A DNA stretch of 64,000 nucleotides from Eriocheir sinensis (GCF_024679095.1 NC_066516.1:5372480-5436479), one strand, 5' to 3'. Shown: positions 45,201 through 60,031, counted from the stretch's first letter. Notes: generated from the letters alone by a model not told the origin. Translations and numbers: made by a program.

Positions 45201-47004
45201 ATCTTTTATACGTATTTACATTATTTAATGTGTATTTTGTTTATATATTTTTATACAAATTTACGTTATTATATGTGTATTTGAATATATATTTTGATAC
45301 AAATTTACACTATTTTATGTATTTATGTATTTATTTCAATTCAAATTTAGCTTATTTTATGTGTCTTTTGTATATCTATTTTCATACAAATTTAATTATT
45401 TTTGTTTATTTTTGTATTAAGTTTTATACAATTTTACGTTAATTTATGTGTATTTTGTATATTTATATTTATACAAGTAAACATTCTTTTATTGGCATTT
45501 AGTTTATTTATTTTGATACGAATATACATTATTTTATGTGTATTTTGTATACATTTTCTTATACGTATTTACTTCATTTTATGTGTATTTTGTATATATA
45601 TTTTATAGAAATCTACGTTATTTTATGTGTATTCCTATGTATATTTTGAAACAAATTTACATTGTTTTATATGTATTTTTAATATCTATTTCAATACAAA
45701 TTTTCCTTATTGTATGTGCATTTTGTATATTTATTGTAATACAAATTTAAATATTTTATGTGCATTTTGGTATATATATTTACATAAAAAATGCGTTGTT
45801 TTATGGGTATTTTGCATCTTTATTTTCATACAAATTTACATTATTTTATTAATATTCTGTGTATTTATTTTGATACTATTTTACATTATTCTATTTGAGT
45901 TTTGTATATATTTTTTATACATATTTACATTATTTAATGTGTATTTTCTATATATATTTCATACAAATTTTCTTTATTTTAAGTGTATTTGTTTATATAT
46001 TTTTATTCAAATTTATATTATTTTATGTGTATTTTGTATATGTATTTCAATAGAAATTTACCTAATTTCATTTGTATTTTGTATATATATTTTATACAAA
46101 TTTAAATTATTTTTTGTGTATTTTTGTATAGAGTTTTATTCAAATTTACAATATTTTATGTGTATTTTGTATATCTATTTTCATACAAATACACATTCTT
46201 TTATTGATATTTTGTTTATTTATTTTGATGCGAATTTACATAATTTAATGTGTATTGTGTATATATTTTTATACGTATTTACGTCATTTCATGTGAATTT
46301 TGTATATATATTTCTATAGAAATATACGTTATTTTATATGTATTCGTATATATATTTTGAAACAAATATACATTGTTTTATGTGCATTTTGCATATTTTT
46401 TCAATACAAATTTACCTTATTGAACGTGCATTTTGTATATTAATTTTAATACAAATTTAGCTATTCTATATGTATTTTTGTATATGTATTTTTATATAAA
46501 TGTGTTTTATTTTATGGGTATTTTGCATCTTTATTTTCATACAAAATTACATTATTTTATTGATATTCTGTGTATTTATTTTGATACGATTTTACATTAT
46601 TCTATGTATATTTTGTATATCTATTTTATACCAATGTACGTTATTTTATGTGAATTTGTTTTCATTTCATACAAATTTACATTATTTTATGTGAATTTTG
46701 TACATGTATTTAAATACAAATTTAACTAATTATATGTGTATTTTGTATATCTATTTTCATACAAATTGAAATTAATTTTGTGTATTTTTGTATATATTTT
46801 TATTCAAATTTTCGTAATTTTATGTGTATTTTGTATATTTATTTTCCGACATATATACGTTCCTTTAACGGAATTTTATTTATTTATTTTGATACGAATT
46901 TTCATTTTTTTTAGGTGTATTTGATATATATATTTTTATACTTATTTACATAATTTTATATGTATTTTGAATATATATTTTCATAGAAATTTACTCTATA
47001 TGTA

Positions 47005-48597
47005 TATGTATAGAAAATACACATGAAATAATCTAAATTCGTATCGAAATAAATCAACAAAATACCGATAAAATAATGTAATTTTGAATGAAAATATATA
47101 TAGAAAATTCACATAAAATAACGTAAATACAAATAAATATATACACATAAAATGATTTGAATTTGAACGAAAATAGATATAAAAATAAACTTAAAATAAG
47201 GCAAATTTATAATGAAATATATATACAAAATACACATAAAATAATGTAGATTTGTTTCAAAATATATACACGAATACACATAAAATAACGTAGATTTCTA
47301 GAGAAATATATATACAAAATACACATGAAATAACGTAAATTTGTATAAAACTATATATAAAAATACACAAACATAAGTTAAATTTGTATGAAAATAAATA
47401 TACAAAATACACATAAAATTAGGTAAATTTGTAAAGAAATACATATACAAAATACACATAAAATAATATAAATTTGAATGAAAATATATAAACAGATACA
47501 CTTAAATTAACATAAATTTGTATAAAATATATATAAAAAATACTCATTAAATAATGTAAATATGTATAAAAAATATATATACAAAACACAAATAGAATAA
47601 TGTAAAATCGTATTAAAATAAATACACAGAATGTAAATAAAATAATGTAAATTTGTATGAAAATAAAGATGCAAAATACCCATAAAATAACGCATTTTTT
47701 ATAAATATACAAAATACATATGAAAGGATGTAAATATGTATAAAAATATATGTACAAAATACATATTAAATAAAGTAAATTCACGTCAAAATAAATAAAC
47801 AAAATGTCAATAAAAGAATAGGCATTTGTATGAAAATAAATATACAAAATACACATAAGATAACATAAATTTGTATAAAACTATATACAAAAATACACAA
47901 AAATAATTTAAATTTGTATGAAAATAAATATACAAAATACACATAAAATTAGGTAAATTTTTATTGAAATACATATACAAAATACACATAAAATACTGTA
48001 AATTTGAATGAAAATACATAAACAAATACACTTAAAATAACGTAAATACAAAATACACATTAAGTAATGTAAATACGTATAAAAAATATGTACAAAATAC
48101 ACATATAATCATTTAATTCGTATCAAACTAAATAAACAAAATATCAATAAAATAATGTAAATTTGTATGAGAAAACATATACAAATACATATAAAATAAC
48201 GCTAATTTCTATAAAAATATATGTCCAAAAATGAGCGTAAAATAAAGTAACTATGGATAAAAATATATATACAAAACACACATTAAATAATGTAAATGCG
48301 TACATAAAATAACCTAAATTTGTATAAAACTATATACAAAAATACACAAAAATAATTTAAATTTGCATGAAAAGAAATATAGAAAATACACATAAAATTA
48401 GGTTAATTTGTATTGAAATACATATACAAAATACACATAAAATAATGTAAATTTGAAAGAAAATATATAAACAAATACACATATAATAACGTAAATTTGT
48501 ATGAAATATATATACAAAATACACATTAAATAATGTAAATAAGAATACAAAAAATATATACAAAACACAAATAGAATAATGTAAAATCGTATCAAAA
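47005..48597 (-). repeat. 45-bp AT satellite, block 31 (inverted)
   Basis: About 1.6 kb. It starts at junction J2 ('actctatatgtatatgtat'). 47150-47700 is the reverse of 21890-22560, and 47700-48100 the reverse of 15700-16060. A deleted monomer at about 48050 joins 'aacgtaaatac' to 'aaaatacacattaag'. It ends by direct fusion of an inverted monomer to 'tttcgttattatatg'. Confidence 0.84.
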
Positions 48598-49715
48598 TTT
48601 TCGTTATTATATGTATTTTTAAAAATATTTTGATACAAATCTACATTATTTTATGTATTTTGTATATACATTTCAATTCAAATTTATCTTATTTTATCTG
48701 TATTTTTTAGATCTATTTTCATAAGAATTTAATTACTTCTGTGTATTTTTGTATATAATTTTATATAAATTTACGTTATTTTATGTGTATTTTATATATT
48801 TATATTTATACAAATACACATTCTTTTATTGGTATTTTGTTTATTTATTTTGATACGAATTTACATTATTTTATGTGTTTTTTGTATACATTTTTTTATA
48901 CGTATTTACTTCATTTTATGTGTATTTTGTATATATATTTTTAAAGAAATCTACGTTATTTTATGTGTATTCGTATATATATTTTGAAACAATTTTACAT
49001 TGTTTTATATGTATTTTGCATATCTATTTCAATACAAATTTACCTTATTGTATGTGTTTTTTGTATATTTATTTTAATACAAATTTAATTTTTTTATGTG
49101 TATTTTGGTATATATATTTTTATAAATAAAAAAATGCGTTATTTTATGGGTATTTTGCTTCTTTATTTTTATACAAATTTACATTATTTTATTAATATTC
49201 TGTGTATTTATTTTGATACGATTTTACATTATTCTATTTGTGATTTGTACATATTTTTTTTATACAAATTTATGTTATTTTAAGTGTATTTGTTAATGTA
49301 TTTTCATTGAAATTTACATTATTTTATGTGTATTTTGTGTATGTATTTCAATACAAATTTACCTAATTTTATGTGTATTTTGTATATTTATTTTCATACA
49401 AATTTAAAATATTTTTGTGTATTTTTGTATATAGTTTGATACAAATTTAGGTTATTTTATGTGTATTTTTTATATCTATTTTCATACAAATACACATTCT
49501 TTTATTGATATTTTGTTTATTTATTTTGACGCGAATTTTATGTGAATTTATTTTCATTTCATACAAATTTACATTATTTTATGTGTATTTTGTGCATGTA
49601 ATTAAATACAAATTTAACTAATTATATGTGTATTTTGTATATCTATTTTCATACAAAATTGAAATTTATTTTTTTGTTTTTTTGTATATATTTTTATTCA
49701 AATTTTCGTAATCTT
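48598..49715 (+). repeat. 45-bp AT satellite, block 32 (sense)
   Basis: About 1.1 kb, parallel to 36540-37260 and 27700-28380 from 48800 to 49460, without the (TA)n of the former. After 49530 it jumps to the series of 6870-7010 (ttttcatttcatacaaat, then tttttttgtttttttgt). Confidence 0.84.
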
Positions 49716-49914
49716 ATAAAAATATATATACCAAAATACACATAAAATATTTAAATTTGCATTGAAATAAATATACAAAATGCACATACAATAAATAAAT
49801 TTGTATTGAAAGATATACAAAAATACATATAAAATAATGTAAATTTGTTTCAAAATATATATACGAATACAAATAAAAACGTAGATTTCTATAAAAATAC
49901 ATATACAAAATACA
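49716..49914 (-). repeat. 45-bp AT satellite, block 33 (short inverted)
   Basis: About 4.5 inverted monomers, including the tgaaacaaatttac variant in reverse. They lie between 'ttcgtaatcttataaaaata' on the left and 'aaatacactttacat' on the right. Confidence 0.81.
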
Positions 49915-51643
49915 CTTTACATTTAAATACGTATTTACTTAATATTATGTGTATTTTGTATATGTATTTTTATAGAAATCTACGTTATTTAATGTGTATT
50001 CGTATACATATTTTGAAACAAATTTACATTATTTTATATGAATTTTGCATATATTTCAATACAAATTTACCTTATTGTATGTGCATTTTGTATATTTATT
50101 TTAATACAAATTCAAATATTTTATGTGTATTTTGGTATCAATAATTTTATAAAAAAATGCGTTATTTTATAGGTATTTTGCATCTTAATTTTCATACAAA
50201 TTTACATTATTTTATTAATATTCTGTGTATATATTTTGATACGATTTTACATTATACTATTTGTGTTTTGTATATATTTTTTTTATACATATTTACATTA
50301 TTTAATGTGTATTTTGAATATATATTTCATACAAATTTACGTTATTATATGTGTATTTGTTTATATATTTTCTTTCAAATTTACATTATTTTATATGTAT
50401 TTTGTATATGTATTTCAATACAAATTAACCTAATTTTATGTGTATTTTGTATATTTCTTTTCATACAAATTTAAATTATTTTTGTGTATTTTTGTATATA
50501 TTTTTATACAAATTTAGGTTATTTTATGTACGCATTTACATTATTTAATGTGTGTTTTGTATATATATATTTTTATCCAAAGTTACTTTATTTTACGTTC
50601 ATTTTTGGACATATATTTTTATGGAAATTAGCGTTATTTTATATGTATTTGTATATGTTTTCTCATACAAATTTACATTATTTTATTGATATTTTGTTTA
50701 TTTAGTTTTATACGAATTACATGATTATATGTGTATTTTGTACATATTTTTTATACGTATTTACATTACTTAATGTGTATTTTGTTTATATATTTTTAAA
50801 CAAATTTACGTTATTATATGCATTTTTATAAATATTTTGATACAAATTTACATTATTTTATGTATTTTCTATATACATTCAATTCAAATTTAGCTTATTT
50901 TATCTGTATTTTGTATACCTATTTTCATACGAATTTAATAACTTCTGTGTATTTTTGTATATAGTTTTATACAAATTTACGTTATTTTATGTGTATTTTG
51001 TATATTTATATTTATACAAATACACATTCTTTTATTGGTATTTTGTTTATTTATTTAAAACGAATTTACATTATTTTATGTGTATTTTGTATACATTTTC
51101 TTATACGTATTTACTTCATTTTATGTGTATTTTGTATATATATTTTTATACAAATCTACGTTTTTTTATGTGTACTCGTATATATATATATATTTTTTGA
51201 AACAAATTTACATTGTTTTATATGTATTTTGCATATCTATTTCAATACAGATTTACCTTATTGTATGTGTATTTTGTATATTTATTTTAATACAAATTAA
51301 TTTTTTCATGTGTATTTTGGTATATATATTTTTATAAAAAAATGCGTTATTTAATGGGTATTTTGCATCTTTATTTTCATTCAAATTTACATTGTTTTAT
51401 TAATATTCTGTGTATTTATTTTGATACGATTTTACATTATTCTATTTGTGTTCTGTATTTATTTTTTTATACATATTTACATTATTTAATGTGTATTTTG
51501 TATATTTTAAAACAAATTTACGTTATTTTATGCGCATCTGTTAAAATGTTTTAATACAAATGAACATTATTTTATGTATTTTGTATATATATTTAAATAC
51601 AAATTTAGTTTATTTTATGTATATATTGTATATCTATTTTCAT
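49915..51643 (+). repeat. 45-bp AT satellite, block 34 (sense)
   Basis: About 1.7 kb. 50157-51340 is the third copy of the segment at 14275-15640 and 20130-21300, recognisable by 'gttattttatgtacgcat' and 'tttttggacatatattt'. Its core at 51180-51195 is mildly enlarged (tatatatatata). It ends at 'tctattttcattcgtatc'. Confidence 0.85.
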
Positions 51644-53379
51644 TCGTATCAAAATAAATAAACAAAATAGCAATAAAATAATGTAAATTTGTATAAGAAA
51701 ACATATACAAATACACATAAAATAACGCAAATTTCTAAAAAAATATATGAAAATAATACACATAAAATAAAGTAAATTTGCATATAAATATATATACAAA
51801 ACACACATTAAATAATGTAAATGCGTACATAAAATAACCTAAATTTCTATAAACCTATATACAAAAATACACAAAAATATTTAAAATTTGTATGAAAAGA
51901 AATATACAAAATACACATAAAATTAGGAGAATTTGTATTGAAATACATATACAAAATACACATAAAATAATGTAAATTTGAATGAAAATATATAAACAAA
52001 TACACTTAAAATAACGTAAATTTGTATAAAATATATATGCAAGATACACATTAAATAATGTAAATGTGTATAAAAAAAATCTATACAAAAAAGAAATAGA
52101 ATAATGTAAAATCCTATCAATATAAAAGAAAGATGCAAAATTCCCATAAAATAGCGCCTTTTTTATAAAAATATATATACCAAAATACACATAAAATATT
52201 TAAATTGGTATTGATATAAATATGCAAAATGCATATACAGTAAGGTAAATATGTATTGAAAGAGATATTCAAAAATACATATAAAACAAAGTTAATTTGT
52301 TTCAAAATATATATACGAATACACATAAAATAACGTAGATTTCTATAGAAATATATATACAAAATACACATGAAATTATGTAAATACGTATAAAAATATA
52401 TATACAAAATACATATCTAGGTAAATTCGTGTCAAAATAAATAAACAAAATATCATGAAAAGAATGTGTATTTGTATGAAAATAAATAATAGATAATAAA
52501 TTTGTATGAAATATATATGCAAGATACACATTAAATAATGTAAATATGTATAAAAAAAATATATACAAAAAACAAATAGAATAATGTGAAATCGTAACAA
52601 AATAAATACACCGAATATTAATAAAATAATGTAAATTTGTATGAAAATAAAGATGCAAAATTCCCATCAAATAGCGCATTTCTTATAAAAATATAAATAC
52701 CAAAATACACATTAAATATTTAAATTTGTATTGAAATAAATATACAAAATGCACATACAATAAGGTAAACTTGTATTGAAAGAGATATGCAAAAATACAT
52801 ATAAAACAATGTAAATTTGTTGCAAAATATATATACGAATACACATATAATAACGTAGATTTCTATAAAAATATATATACAAAATACACATAATATTAAG
52901 TAAATACGTATAAAAATAGATATAAAAAATACACATAGAATAATGTAAAATTGTTTAAAAAAAAATAAACAGAATATAAATAAAATAATGTAAATTTGTA
53001 TGAAAAAAAAAATGCAAAATACCCATAAAATAAAGCATATTTTTATAAAAATACATATACAAAAATACACATAGCATAATTAAATTTGTATTAAAATTAA
53101 TATACAAAATGCATATACAATAAGGTAAATTTGTATTGAAAAAATATGCAAAATACACATAAAACAGTGTAAATTTATTTCAAAATCTATATACCAATAC
53201 TCATAAATCAACGTAGATTTCTATAGAAATATATATACAAAATACACATCAAATGATGTAAACACGTATAAAAATATATATATAAAATACACATTAATAA
53301 TGTAAATTCGCGTCAAATTAATAAACAAAATATCAATAAAAGAATGTGTATTTGTATGAAAATAGATATACAATATACA
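51644..53379 (-). repeat. 45-bp AT satellite, block 35 (inverted)
   Basis: About 1.7 kb. 52140-53160 is the reverse of about 42380-43380, an inverted duplication 10 kb apart (shared 'catatctaggtaaatt' and 'attattaagtaaatacg' or its reverse). It ends at 'gatatacaatatacacg'. Confidence 0.84.
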
Positions 53380-54462
53380 CGTTTTTTTATGTGTATTCGT
53401 ATATATATTTTGAAACAAATTTACATTATTTGATATGTATTTTCCATATCTATTTCAATACAAATTTACCTTATTGTATGTACATTTTGTATATTTATTT
53501 TAATACAAGTTCAAATATTTTATGTGTATTTTGGTATCAATAATTTTATAAAAAAATGCGTTATTTTATAGGTATTTTGCATCTTAATTTTCATTTTATA
53601 TGTACTTTGTATATATCTTTTTATACGCTCTTACATTATTTAATATTTATTTTGAATATTATTTTTTATACAAATTCATGGTATTTTATGTGTATTTGTA
53701 TATATACTTTCATATAAATTTACATTATTGCATGTGTATTTTGTACATATATTTTATTACAAATCTACCTTATTTTATGTTTATTTTGTATGTGTATTTT
53801 GTATATTCATATTTATCCAAATACACATTCTTTTATTGGAAATTTTTATATATATTTTAATTCGAATTTACATTATTTTATGTGTATTTTGAATACATTT
53901 TTTTATACGTATTTACTTAATTTTATGTGTATTTTGTATATATATTTTTGTAGAAATCTACGTTTTTTTATTTGTATTCGTATATATATTTTGAAACAAA
54001 TTTACATTGTTTTATATGTATTTTTGCATATCTCTTTCAATACAAATTTACCTTATTGTATATGCATTTTGTACATTTATTTCAACACTAATTTAATTTT
54101 AATTTAATATATTTTTATAAGAAATGCGCTATTTTATGGTAATTTTGCATCTTTATTTTCATACAAATTTACATTATTTTATTAATATTCGGTGTATTTA
54201 TTTTGATACGATTTTACATTATTCTATTTGTTTTTTGTATATACTTTTTTATACATATTTACATTATTTAATGTGTATCTTGCATATATATTTTATACAA
54301 ATTTATTATCTATTATCTATTTTCATACAAATACACATTCTTTTCATGATATTTTGTTTATTTATTTTGACACGAATTTACAATATTTGATATGTATTTT
54401 GTATATATATTTTTATACGTATTTACATAATTTCATATGTATTTTGTATATATATTTAATAG
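53380..54462 (+). repeat. 45-bp AT satellite, block 36 (sense)
   Basis: About 1.1 kb, mostly the reverse of 28500-29300. A monomer is truncated at about 53592, where 'catcttaattttc' is fused to 'attttatatgtactttg'. It ends at the inverted form of J8. Confidence 0.84.
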
Positions 54463-55368
<906 letters not shown>

Positions 55369-55478
55369 AGCAAAAAGTAACCTGAAGTGGCAGACCCAGA
55401 CCAGCCATTCACCTGCTGAGGGAAGGAAGTCAAGAATAACCTCTGATGACTTGTACTTTCTCTGCAAGGGACTGTTCT
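55369..55478 (+). CDS. Candidate internal exon, unknown product
   Basis: The left border follows 'tgttctttttcaatctag', a pyrimidine tract with AG. The right border precedes 'gtaagt', a consensus donor; a second possible donor (gtagat) is at 55494. Between them one frame is open for 36 codons starting at the second base, and encodes a polar stretch (AKSNLKWQTQTSHSPAEG, then a basic segment, then YFLCKGLF). I recognise no family. The frame in fact stays open to a stop near 55550, so the exon call rests only on splice signals and could be chance. Confidence 0.2.
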
Positions 55479-55493
55479 GTAAGTCAGTCACAG

Positions 55494-56754
55494 GTAGATG
55501 CGGAACTGTATCTGTACTCATAAAGTCTTATAACAAAGTTAAAGCAATACTATGACTTCGGCCTGCCCTCAAACCCATTTAGCTAATATCCCTAGACACT
55601 TTTAGGTATACCTGATTTAAGCTAATTCTATATATTTTAAAGGAGGAACCACTTACATGAAAAAACTTTATAATATAAAAAGAATTACATACAATCTGGA
55701 AACAAGATATTGAGATATGTAGAAGACAACGAAGGAACTAACAAGAGAGAGATTGCATACATAAAGAGCCTAAAAGTCAACAGTGCCAATGAAATTAAGA
55801 GACAATAAGAACATAAGGAAATAAAAAGACGGAAACAAGAAGAAAATAAGACAGACATGGATTATTACTATGATAAATACAGAAAGCAGATAATATATCA
55901 CAGACTAAAATGATTTAGAGGCGCATAGCAGAGAAGGCGAGGTGATATTTTAGAATGCATGCACTTTGTGTAAAGCGTGACGAAGGGTCTCTTTCCCTGC
56001 AATTAGTATTTAACAGCAATTTAACCTAATTTGCACTGGGGAAAGACAGATGAGACAGACTACCCCTCCAAGGATGAACGAGGGGACGAACAAAATGGAA
56101 GCTCAACTTTATGGGGGCAGACGGAGGGTCATTTCTCCCTCAGAATATTGTTAATTTCCTGACAAGAGCAATAGGTAATAATTATGCCCAGTTAGCAAGG
56201 GGAAAAGGAAGAACAAGATATAGTAACTTGCAAAGTGGAAAATAAACCTTGTATAGAATGTACAGAGGGTCAAGCTCTGCATCTGTTCTCTGTGTGTTAC
56301 CGCATCAATATACGAATAACAGGGTCGCGGTTTTAGGGGATTTTCTTGCCGGAAGCTTGTTTATGTTAAGAGATGAGGAGGAAGGGAAACAAAATAATGG
56401 AACTCTCTATATATAATGTATAGTGAAAAGGATTTACCAGAAGGATGTACGAGAGAGGAGGAGGCAGAGAAGAGAGATTATTGGGCAAGGAAGTAAACAG
56501 ATGAGGATATATATAAATAAACTAAATAGTGAAGGAAATGATTAGAACTGAGAGAGAGAAAGGTACATCACAGAGGAGGAAAGTCTGAATTTGGAGGTAT
56601 GAAACGCCAGCCGTGGAGTCTACTGTCGCTAAGGAGCCGATTCAAGGTACTGCCCCCAAACTTCCCTTCCTAAGATCTATGAAGCAGACCCTTCCGCCTT
56701 TATGTCAGCTACTTGCAAAAGGTCAATATGAGATCAACTGTTCTCACGAAGTCT
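55494..56754. other. Unique DNA with no supported gene
   Basis: Moderately AT-rich sequence. Purine-rich strings (about 56440-56600, GAGAGAG and GGAGGAGG) are its only notable texture. A short open frame beginning at 56613 runs into the following tandem repeat and shows no domain, so it is not called. Confidence 0.5.
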
Positions 56755-57265
56755 GTTTTAAGATTCATGGTAAGGAGAAAAAAGTTAAATTGTTTCACCT
56801 GGGTCATCAAACTGCCCTTGAAATTTCTCACAACTCCTACAAAAGCCTGTCAAATGTGTGTGCTTGGAAACAATATTTTAAGAATGGACTGTCAGATGCC
56901 AAAAGGAGATCAATCGGGTTCTAATTGAGTGAGTTTTGAAGGTTCAATGGTACATAGGAAGGGTTAATCTATCACCCAGGGTCATAAAACTACCCCTGGA
57001 AATGCTCTTAAACCTTCCTACGGAAGCTCTTCCAAATACAAGTCTCTCGATGTATTTTTCAAGAATGAGCCTCCTGACATTTCCGCTTCCTCACACTGGG
57101 CTACTTCCAAAGGTCAGAAGGTAGATGAATTGGGTTCTTTGATTCTGCTTTTATAGGTTCATGGTAAAGAGGAAAGGTCTTGCTACAACTAGGGTCATAA
57201 AAGCTATTACCCTGGAAATGCCCCAAAAACTCTACTATGAAAGCCCTGTCAGCCTGACCTCACCT
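56755..57265 (+). repeat. Minisatellite, three long units (orientation A)
   Basis: Three diverged units begin near 56764, 56941 and 57158 with 'ttcatggta' and 'gaggaaagg'. Each continues through 'agggtcataaaactacccc' and 'tggaaatgcccc' to 'ctcctatgaaagcc'. Spacing is about 177-217 bp, longer than in the reversed array because extra sequence lies between units. The family is the reverse complement of the array at 57960-59455. Confidence 0.72.
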
Positions 57266-57959
57266 TAGGGGGACAAAATGTTTTGAATACTTACCACTAT
57301 TACAACCATCATGGCAATGTTTGAGGTTCTGGTACAGTAGAAGGGTTACACTCCCCCTCTGCACCATGAACGGATTCTGAAAACCCACCCATGAAAACCC
57401 GGTTACCTTCTCTGTGCTTCTCACCCAACTGGAAACAGTCATAACAAGCTTTTCAAACAAGCAAACTGCGGTGTCATGAAGTTCAAGAATAGGAGGCTTT
57501 TATTCCAGAAGAAATTCATTCCTGAAGTACATTAAGCAGTATAATCTAATTACAGTGTGGGACTCACACAGACTCTGGAGATAGAGAGCAAAGATCCAAG
57601 CACTCAGAGCTCACCCAACGCAGGTCCCAATGTTAGGTACCATACCAGAATCAGAGACATACCTGCAACCGCTATACAGAACAGCGGCGGCACATCTCCC
57701 CTTCAGTACCAGGGAGGCTGGGTCCCTAGACACGGTACAATAAATATTATCATGTTTAAGGAGGAATGAAAGATGTCACGTGAGAACAGTAACTTTTGGA
57801 TGAATAGTGGCACCAAATGAAACACCTGAACATGGACCGGGCTTAGAAGGTGCAATTCCAAGGAGAAAGACTAACTAAAGGATGCTTCATGAGAACAGGT
57901 TAACTTTTGCAGTAAGCATTATAGAGTGCTGGCGGACATCAGAAGTGAATCAAGGTACT
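57266..57959. other. Spacer between opposed minisatellite arrays
   Basis: Mostly unique sequence. A diverged unit of orientation B may lie near 57340-57372 ('cccctctgcaccatgaac'). The rest holds a short open frame at 57557-57769 with no recognisable domain. On the minus strand an AATAAA lies near 57500, without other gene signals. I considered an LTR remnant and did not find two matching ends. Confidence 0.45.
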
Positions 57960-59455
57960 TTTGGACTCCATGAAAGTACCACTCTTGAGTGGGTGAATGG
58001 AGTGGCAGTGTGTTTGTAGGATATGTCCAGGGGTAGTTATAAAGACACTGGTGGTAGTTTGACCCTTCCTCTGTACCAGTGAACATAAAAGACACACACA
58101 TTTATGCAAAAGCTTTCAGAGGAGTTTTGGTCATCTCTAGGGGTAGTTTTATGGCCCTAGTGGTAGTGTGTGACCATTCTTCTGTACCTTGGAACCTAGA
58201 GAAACACACATTTGACAAATGAGCTTTCAAGGGAGTTTAGGGCATTTCTAGGGGGTAGTTTTAAGACCCTGGTGGTAGGTGTGACCCTATCCTCTGTACC
58301 ATGAACCTAAAGAAATGACATTTTATGGCAAAACTTTCAATAGGAGTTTTGGGTATTTCAAAGAAGGGGTAGTTTTATGCATGGTGGTAGTGTGACCCTT
58401 CCCTCTGTTACCATGAACCTAAAGAACACATATTTGGCAAGGCTTTCGTAGGAGTTTGGGGCACATTTCCAGGAGGCTGCTTAGTTTTAGGACACAGGTG
58501 GTGGGTATGACCCTTCCTCTGTACCATGAACCTAAAAAACATATGTTGGCAAGGCTTTCAGAGGGAGTTTGGGGCATTTCAGGGGTAGTTTTAGGGACAC
58601 TTGTGGTAGTTTGACCCTTCCTCAAATACCATGAACTCTAAAGAAACACACATTCTGGCAAAAGCTTTCACGTAGGGAGTTTTGGTCATCTCCAGGGGTA
58701 GTTTTAAGCAAGCCCTGGTATTGTAGTGTGATGTATTCCTTCTTCTGTACCGTGAACCTAGAGAAACACACATTTTGACAAGGCTTTCAAGGGAGTTTAG
58801 GGCATTTCAGGGGTAGTTTTATGACCCTAGTGGTAATGCCTGACCCTTCCTCTGTACCATGAACTTGAAGAAACACATACTTGTTGACAAGGCTTTCTAA
58901 GGAGTTTAGGGTATTTAGGTAGCTTTATGACCCTGGTGGTAGTGTGTGACCCTTCCTCTGTACCATGAACTTAAAAAATATATTTGGCAAGGTCAGAGGA
59001 GTTTGGGGCATTTAGGTAGTTTAGACACTTTGTAGTTTGATCATTCTTCTGTAATGGTGAACTTTAAGAAACACACATTTGACAAGGCTGGTGGAGTTTG
59101 GGTATTTCAGGGATAGTTTTACGATCCCAGGGTAGTAGACCTTCCTACCGAACCCAAAGAAACACACATTTGACAAGGCTTAAGAGTTTATATTTCCAGT
59201 AGTTTTATGACCTTGGTAGTAGTTTTGACCTTCCTCTGTACCATGAACCTAAAAAAACATTTGGCAAGGCTTATAGAGTTTGGGTATTTCCAGGTAGTTT
59301 TATGACCCTGTGGTAGTTTGACCCTTCCTCTGTACCATGAACTAAAGAACACATATTTGGCATATTTTGTGAGTTCTTGAGCATTTGAGTATAGTTTTAT
59401 GGACCTGGTGAAGCCATGGACCCTTCCTCTGCACCGAACATGAAGTAACACCTAT
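57960..59455 (-). repeat. 105-bp minisatellite, about 14 units (orientation B)
   Basis: The landmark 'ctgtaccatgaacctaaag' or a variant recurs near 58074, 58185, 58296, 58407, 58520, 58626, 58747, 58854, 58960, 59050, 59147, 59236, 59330 and 59431. Each unit also has 'aaacacacatttg', 'aaggctttc', 'ggagttt', 'ccaggggtagttttatga' and 'ccctggtggtagtgtgac'. Spacing is about 111 bp at the left and 90-100 bp at the right. Inside each good unit CCAGGG and CCCTGG form a short inverted pair around 'gtagttttatga'. Units differ by many one- to three-base indels. Confidence 0.88.
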
Positions 59456-59735
59456 TAGAACCTGACGCCCCTCTTGACCTTTTCAGAAATACAGTACATA
59501 GTTGACACAGGAAGCAAAAAGGTCTCATAAAACCAATCCTAGGATATAGTTACTGTGTCATCAAAACCCAGATTAAATCTTTAACCTTCCTGCGTCCATC
59601 CCACCTGATTGGGCTCAAGGCACGCCTCCCTGCACTGTGGACGCCTTGTTTAAGAGGCAAGAAGGATGGAACGGAGGGAGAAAGACAAGGAGAGGGGAGA
59701 AATATAAGAAAGATTTTGGAAGGCACAAGATAGAT

Positions 59736-59739
<4 letters not shown>
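59456..59739. other. Unique DNA with no supported gene
   Basis: Ordinary-composition sequence between the minisatellite and a (GA)n tract. A purine-rich stretch (59655-59739) leads into the GA repeat. No exon-like block with both splice signals was found. Confidence 0.45.

Positions 59740-59813
<74 letters not shown>
59740..59813. repeat. (GA)n microsatellite
   Basis: About 37 uninterrupted GA dinucleotides on the plus strand. The apparent Arg-Glu and Ser-Leu repeat peptides read across it are artefacts. Confidence 0.97.
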
Positions 59814-59816
<3 letters not shown>

Positions 59817-60031
59817 ATCACTAAAATGATCCACAAAGTCTAATGATGTATATAATCCCTACGCCCATGGACCCCTTTGCAACGTAAACAGACCAGCTAT
59901 AGTAAGTTATCTGTTGGGGCCTTTCCCCTCAACAACTTATCAAAACCATAAAAAGCATCAAGCACTTTCTCCTTATTATAAAAATTCCTTGACGTTCATA
60001 ACCATTTTAGAAAAAATAAATTAACACTCAC
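59814..60031. other. Unique DNA, possible intron
   Basis: No gene signal of its own. An imperfect hairpin lies at about 59901-59941 (taagttatctgttgggg against cccctcaacaactta). If the exon at 60032-60102 is real, this is the start of its downstream intron on the minus strand, and that intron opens with gtgagtgttaat. Confidence 0.4.

Noticed and set aside
56613..56924. A 103-codon protein gene
   Set aside because: Its second half is a minisatellite unit and the frame is not kept in the other units.
57480..57770. LTR retrotransposon remnant
   Set aside because: An AATAAA on the minus strand and a primer-site-like stretch were seen, but no paired LTR, no polypurine tract and no coding remnant.
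59550..59843. Ser-Leu or Arg-Glu repeat proteins
   Set aside because: They are read through the (GA)n tract only.
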